Below, in pieces: positions 1-7,418 of a stretch of DNA of 10,560 nt. Both the position numbers and the translations under genes were made by a program. Source of the stretch: UBA2040 sp047637535 (lineage in GTDB: Bacteria; Bacteroidota; Bacteroidia; Flavobacteriales_D; Crocinitomicaceae); NCBI GenBank assembly GCA_047637535.1, contig JBLIKY010000072.1, forward strand, positions 1-10,560, written 5' to 3'. The notes under the pieces are model-generated. The model was given only the letters and a program-made list of their open reading frames with translations. It made no database searches and was not told the DNA's origin. Within the stretch, counting starts at the first letter, position 1, and each line of letters starts with the position of its first letter.

Positions 1-166
1 CCCAAAAAACGCTAGGCTGCTGAAAAGACTCTAAAATTCTGCAGTCATTAACTCCTTTTATAGAGTTGTGCAATTTGATATTTGCCTTCATGATTCATCG
101 TGTTACATGCGGCAAGCCTTATTCAGGGACAGACACAATACTCACTCTCAAGACTCAAATCTGTTC

Positions 167-472
167 TTACTTCTTCTTATATCTCGAAGAATTCAATTTG
201 ATAATAAGATATGGGACTCCAATAACTAAGGACGTAATCAAGAACATGATTTCAAGATTTGGTTCGCCGGCTTTTTTGGCAAAGTAAATTCCTGCTAAGA
301 CAATCACAGCCATCGCAAACAAAACGTTTTTCATTAACTCGGCGATTCCTTTAATATCAACCTTCTCTTTTTCTTCATCGCTCATGGTTTTGTAACCGGC
401 GATTAAGCTGTAAAGCTTTGCATATTTAATGAGTATCCCCATTACCACAAATACTATTGCTACAATAATCAT
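167..472 (-). CDS. Small membrane protein, DUF3784-like
   Basis: A 101-residue protein with three hydrophobic stretches: residues about 2-16, 46-66 and 72-92. A hydrophilic loop between the first two carries the motif GYKTMSDEEKEK (about 26-37), followed by VDIKG. This GY-x-TMS-x-EEKEK signature after a first membrane helix is what I associate with the DUF3784 family, whose function is unknown. The C-terminus is basic (SRYKKK), which suggests a cytoplasmic tail. The ATG lies 4 nt after the mtnA stop, so the gene is very likely co-transcribed with the methionine salvage genes as the last visible member of that operon. Nothing in the protein points to a role in methylthioribose chemistry, so co-transcription may be incidental. 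The membrane topology is inferred from hydrophobicity only. Confidence 0.75.
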   Translation of the reverse strand: MIIVAIVFVVMGILIKYAKLYSLIAGYKTMSDEEKEKVDIKGIAELMKNVLFAMAVIVLAGIYFAKKAGEPNLEIMFLITSLVIGVPYLIIKLNSSRYKKK

Positions 473-476
473 ATTT

Positions 477-1562
477 TTATTTTTTATCTGGAAACAAACT
501 TAACAATCCCTTCTCGGAAGCATCACAAATTCCTTTTTCAGTAATCAGTTTTGTAATTAAACGAGCGGGAGTAACGTCAAAACCATAATTTGCTGCTCGT
601 GTCGTTTCTGGGCAAATTAAAACGGAATCCATTTCACCGGTTTTTTTAGACTTACCGACTGCGTATTTAACTTCGTTTTGATCTCTTTCTTCTATCTCAA
701 TTTCTTTTAACCCATCGTTGATGGTCATGTCCAAGGTTGTTGAAGGTAGAGCAACATAAAACGGGATATTATTGTCCTTGGCAGCAAGAGCTTTGAGATA
801 GGTTCCGATTTTATTCGCGACATCTCCTTGGCGAGTTGTGCGGTCTGTACCCACTATTACAAGGTCAACTTGGCCGTGTTGCATTAGGTGTCCGCCTGTA
901 TTATCAACAATCAAAGTATGATCTATTCCGTGCTTGGTCAATTCGTAGCAGGTCAAGTTTGCCCCTTGGTTTCTTGGACGAGTTTCGTCTACCCAGACAT
1001 GAACTTTAATTCCTTTTTCGGCTGCTTGATAAATCGGAGAAGTGACGGTGCCCCATTTAACGCATCCTAGCATTCCAGCGTTGCAGTGGGTAAGAATATT
1101 CACTACTTCACCCTTTTTGGCTTTAGAAATAGCCTCAATTAAAGGCAGGCCATGTTGGCCAATCATTCGGCAAATCTCTATGTCTTCGGCCACTATATTG
1201 TTCGCTTCTTCAAAGGCAGTTTTTAAGAAATCCTCGGCATTGTCTAAAGCATTTCTCATTTTGTCTAATGCCCAGAACAAGTTAACAGCAGTTGGTCTTG
1301 AATTTCTTAAATCAGTAAAGGCTTGGTCTAAGAAAGTAGGTGGTAATTCTTTCGATATCATCTCTCTAACTGCCAAATAAATCCCGAAAGCTGCAGTTGC
1401 GCCGATAAGTGGAGCTCCTCTTACAGTCATGTCCTTTATTGCAGCTTCTGCTTCTTTGTAGTTGGTCAATTTTACAACGACAAACTCGTGAGGCAAGAGA
1501 CGTTGGTCAATTACTTCAATGTCGTTTTCTGGAGTGAGCCAAATGGTTCTAAAATCAGTCAT
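477..1562 (-). CDS. mtnA: S-methyl-5-thioribose-1-phosphate isomerase
   Basis: MtnA interconverts 5-methylthioribose-1-phosphate and 5-methylthioribulose-1-phosphate in the cytoplasmic methionine salvage pathway (EC 5.3.1.23). The protein is 361 residues when started at the ATG at 1562, close to the usual family length. Family motifs are visible: MTVRGAPLIGATAAFG (about 45-60), THCNAG (158-163), VDETRPRNQGANLT (191-204) and GTDR...GDVANKIGTY (238-254). By this count the catalytic cysteine and aspartate fall at C160 and D240, the numbering known from the Bacillus subtilis enzyme. A longer frame could start at a TTG at 1616, but it would run into mtnC and add 18 residues not typical of the family. 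The chosen ATG follows the mtnC stop after one base (TAA-A-ATG), so translation is probably coupled. The eIF2B-like relatives of this fold are excluded by the intact active-site pair. Confidence 0.96.
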   Translation of the reverse strand: MTDFRTIWLTPENDIEVIDQRLLPHEFVVVKLTNYKEAEAAIKDMTVRGAPLIGATAAFGIYLAVREMISKELPPTFLDQAFTDLRNSRPTAVNLFWALDKMRNALDNAEDFLKTAFEEANNIVAEDIEICRMIGQHGLPLIEAISKAKKGEVVNILTHCNAGMLGCVKWGTVTSPIYQAAEKGIKVHVWVDETRPRNQGANLTCYELTKHGIDHTLIVDNTGGHLMQHGQVDLVIVGTDRTTRQGDVANKIGTYLKALAAKDNNIPFYVALPSTTLDMTINDGLKEIEIEERDQNEVKYAVGKSKKTGEMDSVLICPETTRAANYGFDVTPARLITKLITEKGICDASEKGLLSLFPDKK

Positions 1563-1563
1563 T

Positions 1564-2256
1564 TTAAAATTCAATTTCGTTAAAATCAGCGACAGAAACA
1601 TCCCAGTTTTTCTCAATTCCGGGTCTTGTCAATTGACAGGTTTGAAGTCCTGCATTTTGTGCTGCTTCTAATTCTTCTTTAACATCGGAAAGGAACAATG
1701 TATTACTTGGATTTACATCCAACTCCTCTGTTATTTTCCTGTAAGTTTCTTCGTCTTTTTTTGTTCCCGTATTGGTGTCGTGGTAGGCAATGAAATAAGG
1801 CCTTAAATCTCCCGACTCTGAAAATCCAAAAAGTAGTTTTTGGGCGGAAATCGAACCAGATGAAAAAACGGAAAGCGTTTTACCTTGTTCGGTCCAACTT
1901 TTTAAACACCCTAAGACATCGGGATAAATGTGCCCTTTTATCTCACCCTCTTCATATCCCTTTTTCCAAATTATGCCTTGTACGTCTTTCAACGGGGTTA
2001 CTTTTCTGTCTTCATTGCACCATCTAGCAAGGGTCTGGATAATTTGATCTACAGAAGTAAGTCTTCGGTCTTCAAGTTTGTTGGAAAGATGGGACGTTGC
2101 TTTAAAAGCGTGCTGAACTTCCTCAATATGCACCAAATCTTTTAACCCATTTATATTGGCTTTGAAGTAGGGAAAAAGAACATCATACACGAAAGCAACA
2201 GATGTCGTCGTTCCTTCGATGTCGGTGATTATGTGTTTTATATTATTGAATTTCAT
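1564..2256 (-). CDS. mtnC: Enolase-phosphatase E1
   Basis: MtnC is a HAD-superfamily enzyme that enolises 2,3-diketo-5-methylthiopentyl-1-phosphate and then removes the phosphate to give the acireductone (EC 3.1.3.77). The 230-residue protein shows the HAD motifs. Motif I is TDIEGTTTS (11-19), with nucleophile D12 and the E14 typical of E1 enzymes in place of the second Asp. Motif II is VFSSGS (130-135). The motif III lysine lies in GTKKDEETY (about K166-K167). Motif IV is FLSDVKEEL (188-196) with D191. YDVLFPYF (24-31) is also characteristic. The ATG at 2256 overlaps the mtnD stop as ATGA, so it is preferred over an upstream TTG at 2313 that would lie inside mtnD. Fusions with MtnB exist in other organisms, but here the two are separate genes. 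MtnC acts after MtnB and before MtnD. Confidence 0.95.
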   Translation of the reverse strand: MKFNNIKHIITDIEGTTTSVAFVYDVLFPYFKANINGLKDLVHIEEVQHAFKATSHLSNKLEDRRLTSVDQIIQTLARWCNEDRKVTPLKDVQGIIWKKGYEEGEIKGHIYPDVLGCLKSWTEQGKTLSVFSSGSISAQKLLFGFSESGDLRPYFIAYHDTNTGTKKDEETYRKITEELDVNPSNTLFLSDVKEELEAAQNAGLQTCQLTRPGIEKNWDVSVADFNEIEF

Positions 2257-2786
2257 TTTTTTGATACTAAGAATTGTTGTTCGACCGCTGAGTGCGTATA
2301 ATGTGGCAACCAACCGCTTGCATCCAAAAAGATTCGAATGGCCTTAACATGTGGGTTGGTTTCTCCAGCATCAAACCAATGTTTGCATCCCGCTGGAACT
2401 GAAATTAAATCCCCTTTTTGGCAAAGTACATTGAAAATTTCGTCATTATCTAGGTGAAACCAAAACAAGCCTTCTCCATCGACGAAGAATCGAATTTCGT
2501 CTTCTGTGTGTGTATGTTCGGCCAAGAACTTCTTTCTAATCTCAAGATAATTCTCAGTTTGGCTATGAATGGAAATCACATCGGCTGTCGTGTACTTTCC
2601 TTTTGTCATAAAAGGATCAAGAGAAGACCCGTAAGCAGCTATAATCTCTTCTTGACTAGCATTGTCTACGAATTCGACATCACAGGTCCATTGATCAAAA
2701 AAAACACCTCTATCGTTTAAGAAAGTTTTAATTTCTCCTGGGTTTTGAATCTGTCTAGATTGAGCGGGAATATTGAGAAGAGCCAT
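2253..2786 (-). CDS. mtnD: Acireductone dioxygenase
   Basis: MtnD oxidises 1,2-dihydroxy-3-keto-5-methylthiopentene with O2. The iron form yields 4-methylthio-2-oxobutanoate, the methionine precursor (EC 1.13.11.54). The known nickel form is off-pathway, and sequence cannot tell which metal is used. The 177-residue protein has the cupin metal-binding set: H91 and H93 in EHTHTEDE, E97, and H136 in VPAGCKHWFD. The spacing HxHx3E, then H about 39 residues later, matches the ARD family. The motif EIRFFVDGEGLFWFHL (97-112) is diagnostic. The ATG at 2786 is preferred to an adjacent in-frame TTG at 2789. The gene begins 21 nt after mtnB and its stop overlaps the mtnC start by 4 nt, so it sits second in the operon and is probably translationally coupled to mtnC. 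Confidence 0.95.
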   Translation of the reverse strand: MALLNIPAQSRQIQNPGEIKTFLNDRGVFFDQWTCDVEFVDNASQEEIIAAYGSSLDPFMTKGKYTTADVISIHSQTENYLEIRKKFLAEHTHTEDEIRFFVDGEGLFWFHLDNDEIFNVLCQKGDLISVPAGCKHWFDAGETNPHVKAIRIFLDASGWLPHYTHSAVEQQFLVSKK

Positions 2787-2807
2787 CAAAAATTTATATA
2801 AAGTAAA

Positions 2808-3413
2808 CTATCTTGTTTTGAGCCATTCGGCCTGACAAAGATAATCAAGAGTTTCGAGGTGTCGTTTGGCTTCAAATAAAGAGTTTCCCCAAGCATAAGT
2901 GCCGTGGCCTTTAATTACGAAGCATTTCATTTTTAACAAGGAAGGAACATGCTTTATCATCTCTTTTTGGATGTCTTGCATGTTTTGTGAATTCGGAACA
3001 ACTTTCACTTCGATAGATTCTAAGTGAGAAGTACAATTCGGAAATCCCTTTTGCAATTCATAGTTCTTAAACAACAATTTATCTTGGTGTAAGGACAACA
3101 AAACAGGATAAACAGAGTGGCTGTGTAAAACAACTTGGGCTTCTTTATCTAGTTCGTAAATAGCGCAATGAATTTTCGTCTCATCAGAAGGCTTAACGTT
3201 CTTAAACAAAGGCAAGGCATTGCCTTCAAGATCCACCTCCATGAAGTCATTCGCTGAAAAGTTAGATTTATCAACTCCAGATTTACTTACAAAGATTACA
3301 TCCTCTTCTTGAGCAACCCGAAAAGAATAGTTTGTGGATGTAGCCGGGGACCATCCCTTGAGATTGTAATTTCTTACTGTTTCGGCAATCTGTATTTTTA
3401 ACTCTTCTTGCAT
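2808..3413 (-). CDS. mtnB: Methylthioribulose-1-phosphate dehydratase
   Basis: MtnB is a zinc-dependent class II aldolase-fold enzyme that dehydrates 5-methylthioribulose-1-phosphate to 2,3-diketo-5-methylthiopentyl-1-phosphate (EC 4.2.1.109). At 201 residues it has normal length. Visible motifs are GWSPATSTNYSFR (20-32; many homologues have ATSGN here), FVSKSGVDK (41-49), the zinc pair H97/H99 in VLHSHSVYP, and the third ligand H170 in VIKGHGTYAWG. E119 in NYELQKG corresponds by context to the catalytic glutamate in the EMIKG segment of human APIP. This is alignment by eye. The family also contains fuculose-phosphate aldolases and ribulose-phosphate epimerases, but the neighbours mtnD, mtnC and mtnA settle the assignment. 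The gene is first in the operon and starts just 16 nt beyond the U-tract of the terminator of the preceding T9SS genes. Confidence 0.94.
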   Translation of the reverse strand: MQEELKIQIAETVRNYNLKGWSPATSTNYSFRVAQEEDVIFVSKSGVDKSNFSANDFMEVDLEGNALPLFKNVKPSDETKIHCAIYELDKEAQVVLHSHSVYPVLLSLHQDKLLFKNYELQKGFPNCTSHLESIEVKVVPNSQNMQDIQKEMIKHVPSLLKMKCFVIKGHGTYAWGNSLFEAKRHLETLDYLCQAEWLKTR

Positions 3414-3429
3414 AAGAGTAAAATTAACG

Positions 3430-3471
3430 AAAAAAAAGAACCCCTCCGTTTGTTAAAGTATCGGAGGGGTT
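3430..3471 (-). terminator. Intrinsic terminator of the PorP/OmpA operon
   Basis: A 10-bp perfect stem pairs 3439-3448 with 3462-3471 (AACCCCTCCG / CGGAGGGGTT), with a 13-nt loop. In minus-strand reading a C and then eight Ts follow (3430-3437). It begins 7 nt after the TAA of the OmpA-family gene. On the plus strand the 3' flank is TTTAAAAAA-like, so the element acts mainly in the minus direction. Confidence 0.9.
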
Positions 3472-3478
3472 TAAAAAA

Positions 3479-5728
3479 TTACATTTTTATAATCGTAAAC
3501 TCTGTTCGTCGATTGAGCTGATGCTCTTCTTCGCTACAAGTCGATTTAACTGATCCTTCACAGGCACAATCGTTCTTCAACTTAGACTCACCATAACCTT
3601 TACCGTAAATACGACTTGGATTACTTTCAACTCGTTTTTGTACCCATGAAGCAGATGATTTCGCCCGTTTTTCAGAAAGTGATTCGTTATAAGCTCTCGA
3701 TGCGATACAATCCGTATGTGATTCTAATTCAATCACAAGGTTCGGATTTTCATTCATAATCGCTACAATCTTTGATAACCCAATTTCTGCATCCGGTCGA
3801 ATGTTGAACTTATCTAAATCGAAGTAGATTGGTTCGATAGTCATAATGGCAGCAATATTAACACCCACTTCCAATTTGCCAAGGCTTACATTAAGCAGGT
3901 TGTGCAATTCAATTATTCCAGGAGTTTCAATACATTTTTTAAAGATCGCTGTCTTACCTAAATACCCATCTTTGACAATAATCACTTGATAGTTTAAACA
4001 ATCACCGGTTCTATTGTCTGCAAGCTCATTGAATGTATCTCCAGTTTTATTTGTAACGGTATCGATGACAACCTTACCTGTATTCAGATCAATAACTTTA
4101 ATTGTAACCAAGTCCAAAGGTTCGCCCGTTTTAATATCTGTAACCAAAACATAAAGGCCTATACCTGGGTCTTTTCTTAGGGCTAGATCCATATTGATTA
4201 CTTCGATTTCAGGTTCAAGATCCAAAGTACTTATCGAAATAGTACTGTCGAAGTAATCCCCTTTACTTGCTTTTAAAGTATACCTAAATTCTGGTTCAAC
4301 TATAAACCTATACGAACCATCGGTTGCGGCAATCGCGGAATCTATTGGTTCACCTTCACTCATTAAATATATTTTAGCTCCCGGAAGAATACCTGAAGTT
4401 TTTTTATCGACTACTAAACCCTTTAAGAACAAACTTTTTTCAAGAGGCTTAGTCATCACGAAGGAATAAATATCATCATCCCCTTTGCCCTCTTTCCTGT
4501 TACTCGAAAAGTATCCAGTAAGACCATCTCTATTCATAATAAAGGCAAAATCATCTTTAGGCGAATTAATTGGTTGACCTAGGTTGATTAATTCCTTAGC
4601 ATTTCCTTTTCCATTAAATATAAATACATCTAATCCTCCTAATCCTTGATGACCGTCGGATGAAAAATAAAGATTATCCAAAGTATCTAACCAAGGAAAC
4701 ATCTCTTGACCTTCTGTATTAATTTGAGTCCCTAAATTAACAGGTGTCCCAAAAAACAAATCAACCAATCCGGTTACTATGGATACCGAATATAGATCAG
4801 ACCCTCCCATTCCTCCAGGCATGTCAGATGCAAAATACAAAGTAGACCCATCTTTTGAAACGACAGGATGACCTACAGAGTATTCTCTATTGCTAATTGG
4901 AAACTCTTTGATATTCGTCCAAGCTCCATCTTTCTTAACATCCGCGTAGTAAATTTTTAAGTTTTGGATTCCTTTTTCGTCTTGTGTTCCTTCTTCACTT
5001 TTATCCGTATTGTTTCTAGTAAAGAAAACTCTAGAACGATCAGACATGTAACAAATTGGTCCCTCGTTAAGTCTTGTGTTTACTTTTTGTGAAAAAACAA
5101 CTGGGTTAATGATTTCTAAACTATTCGATATTTTACCGTAATATAAATCTAAAAATGGTTCTAAATTCGAAGACCCGAACATTTTTACCATTCCCCTTTT
5201 TGTACGGTTACTCAAAAAGAATACTTCCAAACCTCCCGGGGCAGAATAACCACCGAAATCAGAAAACTCTGTATTAATGCCTAGGTTACGAATAGAAAAC
5301 CTCGATTCAAGACCTGAAAGTTCAGCAAGATAATTTTCGTTTTGCTTAAACTCTCTAGCAATAAGTGCTGCATGATCAATTGCAGCGAATTTTCGCATCC
5401 AAACATCGGACATTTCGTATTTTTCATTTTCCTTTAAAGCTTGCGCATACTGATACAAATCTTTTGTATTCGCATTTTCATCGTCAATCATCAAAGCATA
5501 AACTTCTTCTGCCTTCACGGTATTGCCCATTTGGTAATAGCAATCTGCCAGACGACCAAGCATCATTGGGCTTTCAAACTTAGTCTCTCGAACTTTTTCA
5601 TAACGCTCTGCAGCTAAAGCGTAAGCCACTTTTTCGTAATATCTATCCCCACTTTTCAATCTTCCTTTTTGGGCGAGACCAACTTGGATAAAAGTGAAAC
5701 AAACTAAAAGACATATTATATTTTTCAT
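3479..5728 (-). CDS. PorE-like TPR/PD40/CRD/OmpA outer-membrane-associated protein
   Basis: A 749-residue exported protein. It has a signal peptide with probable cleavage after VGLA (residue 19), TPR-like helices (about 25-135), and a WD40-like PD40 propeller with repeats such as GSTLYFASDMPGGMGGSDLY (294-313), NLYFSSDGHQGLGGLDVF and GYFSSNRKEGKGDDDIYSF. A carboxypeptidase-regulatory-like domain (434-515), a second similar segment (524-600) and a C-terminal OmpA/MotB peptidoglycan-binding domain (632-749) follow. In the last, D673 (SHTD) and R688 (LSEKR) have the 15-residue spacing of the known diaminopimelate-binding pair. This order matches PorE of Porphyromonas gingivalis, described as linking T9SS PorP to peptidoglycan. 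Unlike that lipoprotein, no lipobox cysteine follows the signal peptide. Four cysteines sit in the OmpA domain (674, 721, 723, 731). It starts 25 nt after the PorP/SprF gene and ends at a terminator. Many paralogues exist per genome, so no symbol is given. Confidence 0.88.
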   Translation of the reverse strand: MKNIICLLVCFTFIQVGLAQKGRLKSGDRYYEKVAYALAAERYEKVRETKFESPMMLGRLADCYYQMGNTVKAEEVYALMIDDENANTKDLYQYAQALKENEKYEMSDVWMRKFAAIDHAALIAREFKQNENYLAELSGLESRFSIRNLGINTEFSDFGGYSAPGGLEVFFLSNRTKRGMVKMFGSSNLEPFLDLYYGKISNSLEIINPVVFSQKVNTRLNEGPICYMSDRSRVFFTRNNTDKSEEGTQDEKGIQNLKIYYADVKKDGAWTNIKEFPISNREYSVGHPVVSKDGSTLYFASDMPGGMGGSDLYSVSIVTGLVDLFFGTPVNLGTQINTEGQEMFPWLDTLDNLYFSSDGHQGLGGLDVFIFNGKGNAKELINLGQPINSPKDDFAFIMNRDGLTGYFSSNRKEGKGDDDIYSFVMTKPLEKSLFLKGLVVDKKTSGILPGAKIYLMSEGEPIDSAIAATDGSYRFIVEPEFRYTLKASKGDYFDSTISISTLDLEPEIEVINMDLALRKDPGIGLYVLVTDIKTGEPLDLVTIKVIDLNTGKVVIDTVTNKTGDTFNELADNRTGDCLNYQVIIVKDGYLGKTAIFKKCIETPGIIELHNLLNVSLGKLEVGVNIAAIMTIEPIYFDLDKFNIRPDAEIGLSKIVAIMNENPNLVIELESHTDCIASRAYNESLSEKRAKSSASWVQKRVESNPSRIYGKGYGESKLKNDCACEGSVKSTCSEEEHQLNRRTEFTIIKM

Positions 5729-5753
5729 AATTCTTAAACTAAACTAATTTCTA

Positions 5754-6668
5754 TTAAAAATAACGTGGAGACCTAACCCCAATCTTTTTAAATACAAAGT
5801 CATACGAGAGCATTAATTCAAATGTTCCGTCGTTATATTTTCTTATTTCTTGAGCACCAAATTCGGTGGCTAAACCTGCCTTGAACTGTGGTGATAATTG
5901 ATATTGAATAAATATCCCTGTTGCGGCATCCAAACGATACATGGCTCCAATATAAAACTTGTCATCATAAATACCAGCTACAGATAAATCTAGGGAAAGA
6001 GGTGCTCCATTGGTGAGTTTTAATTGAGTAGTAGGTCTAATTTTCCACATTCTTCCTGTATTAAACACTAGACCAGCAATACCAAAGAAGTGTCTTCTTT
6101 CAAGCGTTGTCTTGTCTTGAGGCGTATAAGTTCTTTCGACAAGTTTGGGCGAACTAGCACCAATAAAAAACCTCGGTGTATGATAATATATACCTAAACC
6201 AAAATTTGGACTTACTTTATTGTAAACTGATTGAAGAAAAACTGGATCGCTCTCGTTAGTTGGTTGCAAGCTAGAAGATCCAATGTTAATTATGTCTGCT
6301 CCGGCTTTTAGTCCGAAAGCTAGTTTACGATCTCCACTAAATTTTAGTGAATAAGAAAAGTCGCTATAAACCATTGTTTGTTGAAGCGGTCCGACAACAT
6401 CATTAACTAAAGTAAGTCCTAGTCCAACAGACTCATAACTCAACGGAGACTGTAAACTAAAGGTTGTTGAACGAGGTCTTCCCTCAAAACCTACCCATTG
6501 CTCTCGGTGAATAGCCATGGCATTTAAAATACCTTTTGAACCTGCATAGGCAGGGTTAACAAGCAAGGTGTTGTCAAAATATTGTGCAAATTGGGGTTCT
6601 TGCTGCGCCAAAGTTGTACCTATACTCGAAAGCAGCACTGCAATTGTTATTCTTATTTTAATCTTCAT
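5754..6668 (-). CDS. PorP/SprF family T9SS outer-membrane protein
   Basis: A 304-residue protein of the PorP/SprF family, outer-membrane beta-barrels that work with type IX secretion. In several systems they are needed for secretion or anchoring of a partner adhesin. It has a signal peptide with cleavage likely after TTLA (residue 21). The family hallmark follows: QQEPQFAQYFDNTLLVNPAYAGS (22-44), then IHREQWVGFEGRP (53-65). The rest is amphipathic beta-strand-like, and the protein ends in RSPRYF with a terminal aromatic residue as expected for a barrel. The length is typical. It lies directly downstream of a decayed type B adhesin gene and 25 nt upstream of the PorE-like gene, the classic SprB-SprF style order. 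The start is the ATG before MKIKIRIT, the only one giving a proper signal peptide. Confidence 0.92.
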   Translation of the reverse strand: MKIKIRITIAVLLSSIGTTLAQQEPQFAQYFDNTLLVNPAYAGSKGILNAMAIHREQWVGFEGRPRSTTFSLQSPLSYESVGLGLTLVNDVVGPLQQTMVYSDFSYSLKFSGDRKLAFGLKAGADIINIGSSSLQPTNESDPVFLQSVYNKVSPNFGLGIYYHTPRFFIGASSPKLVERTYTPQDKTTLERRHFFGIAGLVFNTGRMWKIRPTTQLKLTNGAPLSLDLSVAGIYDDKFYIGAMYRLDAATGIFIQYQLSPQFKAGLATEFGAQEIRKYNDGTFELMLSYDFVFKKIGVRSPRYF

Positions 6669-6713
6669 ATCCCAATGATATTAATCATCATAGTAGCTTT
6701 ATACTATTTCTGA

Positions 6714-6721
6714 CAAAATTA
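6714..6721 (-). promoter_or_regulatory. Candidate -7 element for the PorP/SprF operon
   Basis: On the minus strand this reads TAATTTTG, a perfect match to the Bacteroidota -7 consensus TAnnTTTG. It lies 45 nt upstream of the PorP/SprF ATG, nearly the same distance as the mraZ -7 element to its ATG. No TTG is found at the expected -33 distance, so the call rests on the -7 element only. If real, the promoter would keep PorP/SprF expressed independently of the dead upstream gene. Confidence 0.35.
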
Positions 6722-6729
6722 CTAAAAAA

Positions 6730-7383
6730 TTATCGTTTAATGTATAAACATCCTTTATGTTCACCTAAGCTTTTAGTTCTTTAATCAATTAAGTAATACT
6801 AAGTTTCTGTAGGTAATTTCCCCCCTCTTACATTTAACTGACTTGTAGAGGTTCCGTCCCAATCATTTTTGTAGTTATCCGCTGTAAATACAACATAATA
6901 ACAGCATTAAATCGTGTTAACGCTTACTGGAACATCATTACCATAATAGTGTTGTAATAAGATGTATATGCATACACTGCTAAAGAATCAATGACTATGG
7001 TTCAATGCTCCAGTACTGAAACTGGTGCAGTGTTGTATGATACTGTCCCATCTGGATCTGAATCATTTGTTGCAATACCTGCAGAAACGGGAGTATCTCC
7101 CAATGTTGTATCAGTTTCATTATTCACATTTGGAGGGATATTAGCCCTTGATTCATAAGCAAAACTGGTATCTGCTGGCGAAATAAACGGTGCGGGAAAA
7201 CTGTAATCGCGAATTTTAGCAATTCCAACATCCAAAACTCTGTGGTTTCAGGTCATTGTTCGTGAAATGAGGAACGACCCCAATGACTAGAAGGCATGAA
7301 CCTGCCGAAACATTCAAATTAGTTTTACCGTGCGAGGTCAAAATCGAGAAGAAAAATCCAAGAAGGAATATGAATTTATTCAC
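6730..7383 (-). pseudogene. Decayed T9SS type B adhesin (tandem-95 repeat protein)
   Basis: Three parts lie in order on the minus strand. First, 7383-7216 encodes 55 residues with a signal peptide (VNKFIFLLGFFFSI, then LTSHGKTNLNVSAG) from a GTG start, and a stop sits two codons upstream. Second, in another frame (about 7250-6950), comes a cadherin-like/tandem-95 repeat (TDTTLGDTPVSAGI, then ATNDSDPDGTVSYNT). It is broken by TGA at 7002-7004, where EH[stop]TIVIDS suggests a Gly codon mutated to stop. Third, back in the first frame, comes YYGND and then a type B C-terminal domain (TADNYKNDWDGTSTSQL, KLPTET[stop]YYLID, CLYIKR), with stops at 6907, 6799 and 6781 and the natural end at 6730-6732. 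Genes of this kind are normally thousands of bases long. Only 654 bp remain and the front half of the C-terminal domain is missing, so internal deletion is likely. It sits 61 nt before the PorP/SprF gene, where such cargo genes belong. Confidence 0.85.
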
Positions 7384-7418
7384 AGGTTAAATATTATACT
7401 TATTTCAAATTCTAGTGC

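Noticed and set aside
28..66. ACTCTA / TAGAGT inverted repeat near the left edge
   Set aside because: A 6-bp AT-rich stem with a 27-nt spacer is expected by chance and has no T-tract, so it is not called a terminator of the mtn operon.
1..91. A minus-strand frame from an ATG at 91, open for 30 codons to the left edge
   Set aside because: It is short, has no recognisable motif and lies 75 nt after the last operon gene. It may be the start of a gene beyond the window but cannot be supported here.
66..287. 73-codon plus-strand frame across the DUF3784 gene end
   Set aside because: It overlaps a better-supported minus-strand gene and has no family features.
3419..3426. TAATTTTA on the minus strand as a promoter for mtnB
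   Set aside because: The last consensus base is wrong, there is no -33 TTG, and the implied transcript would begin at about the start codon.
7002..7235. A stand-alone 77-residue hypothetical protein
   Set aside because: It is the middle part of the adhesin pseudogene. It lacks an ATG, a stop precedes it in frame, and its sequence continues the signal peptide and C-terminal pieces in other frames.
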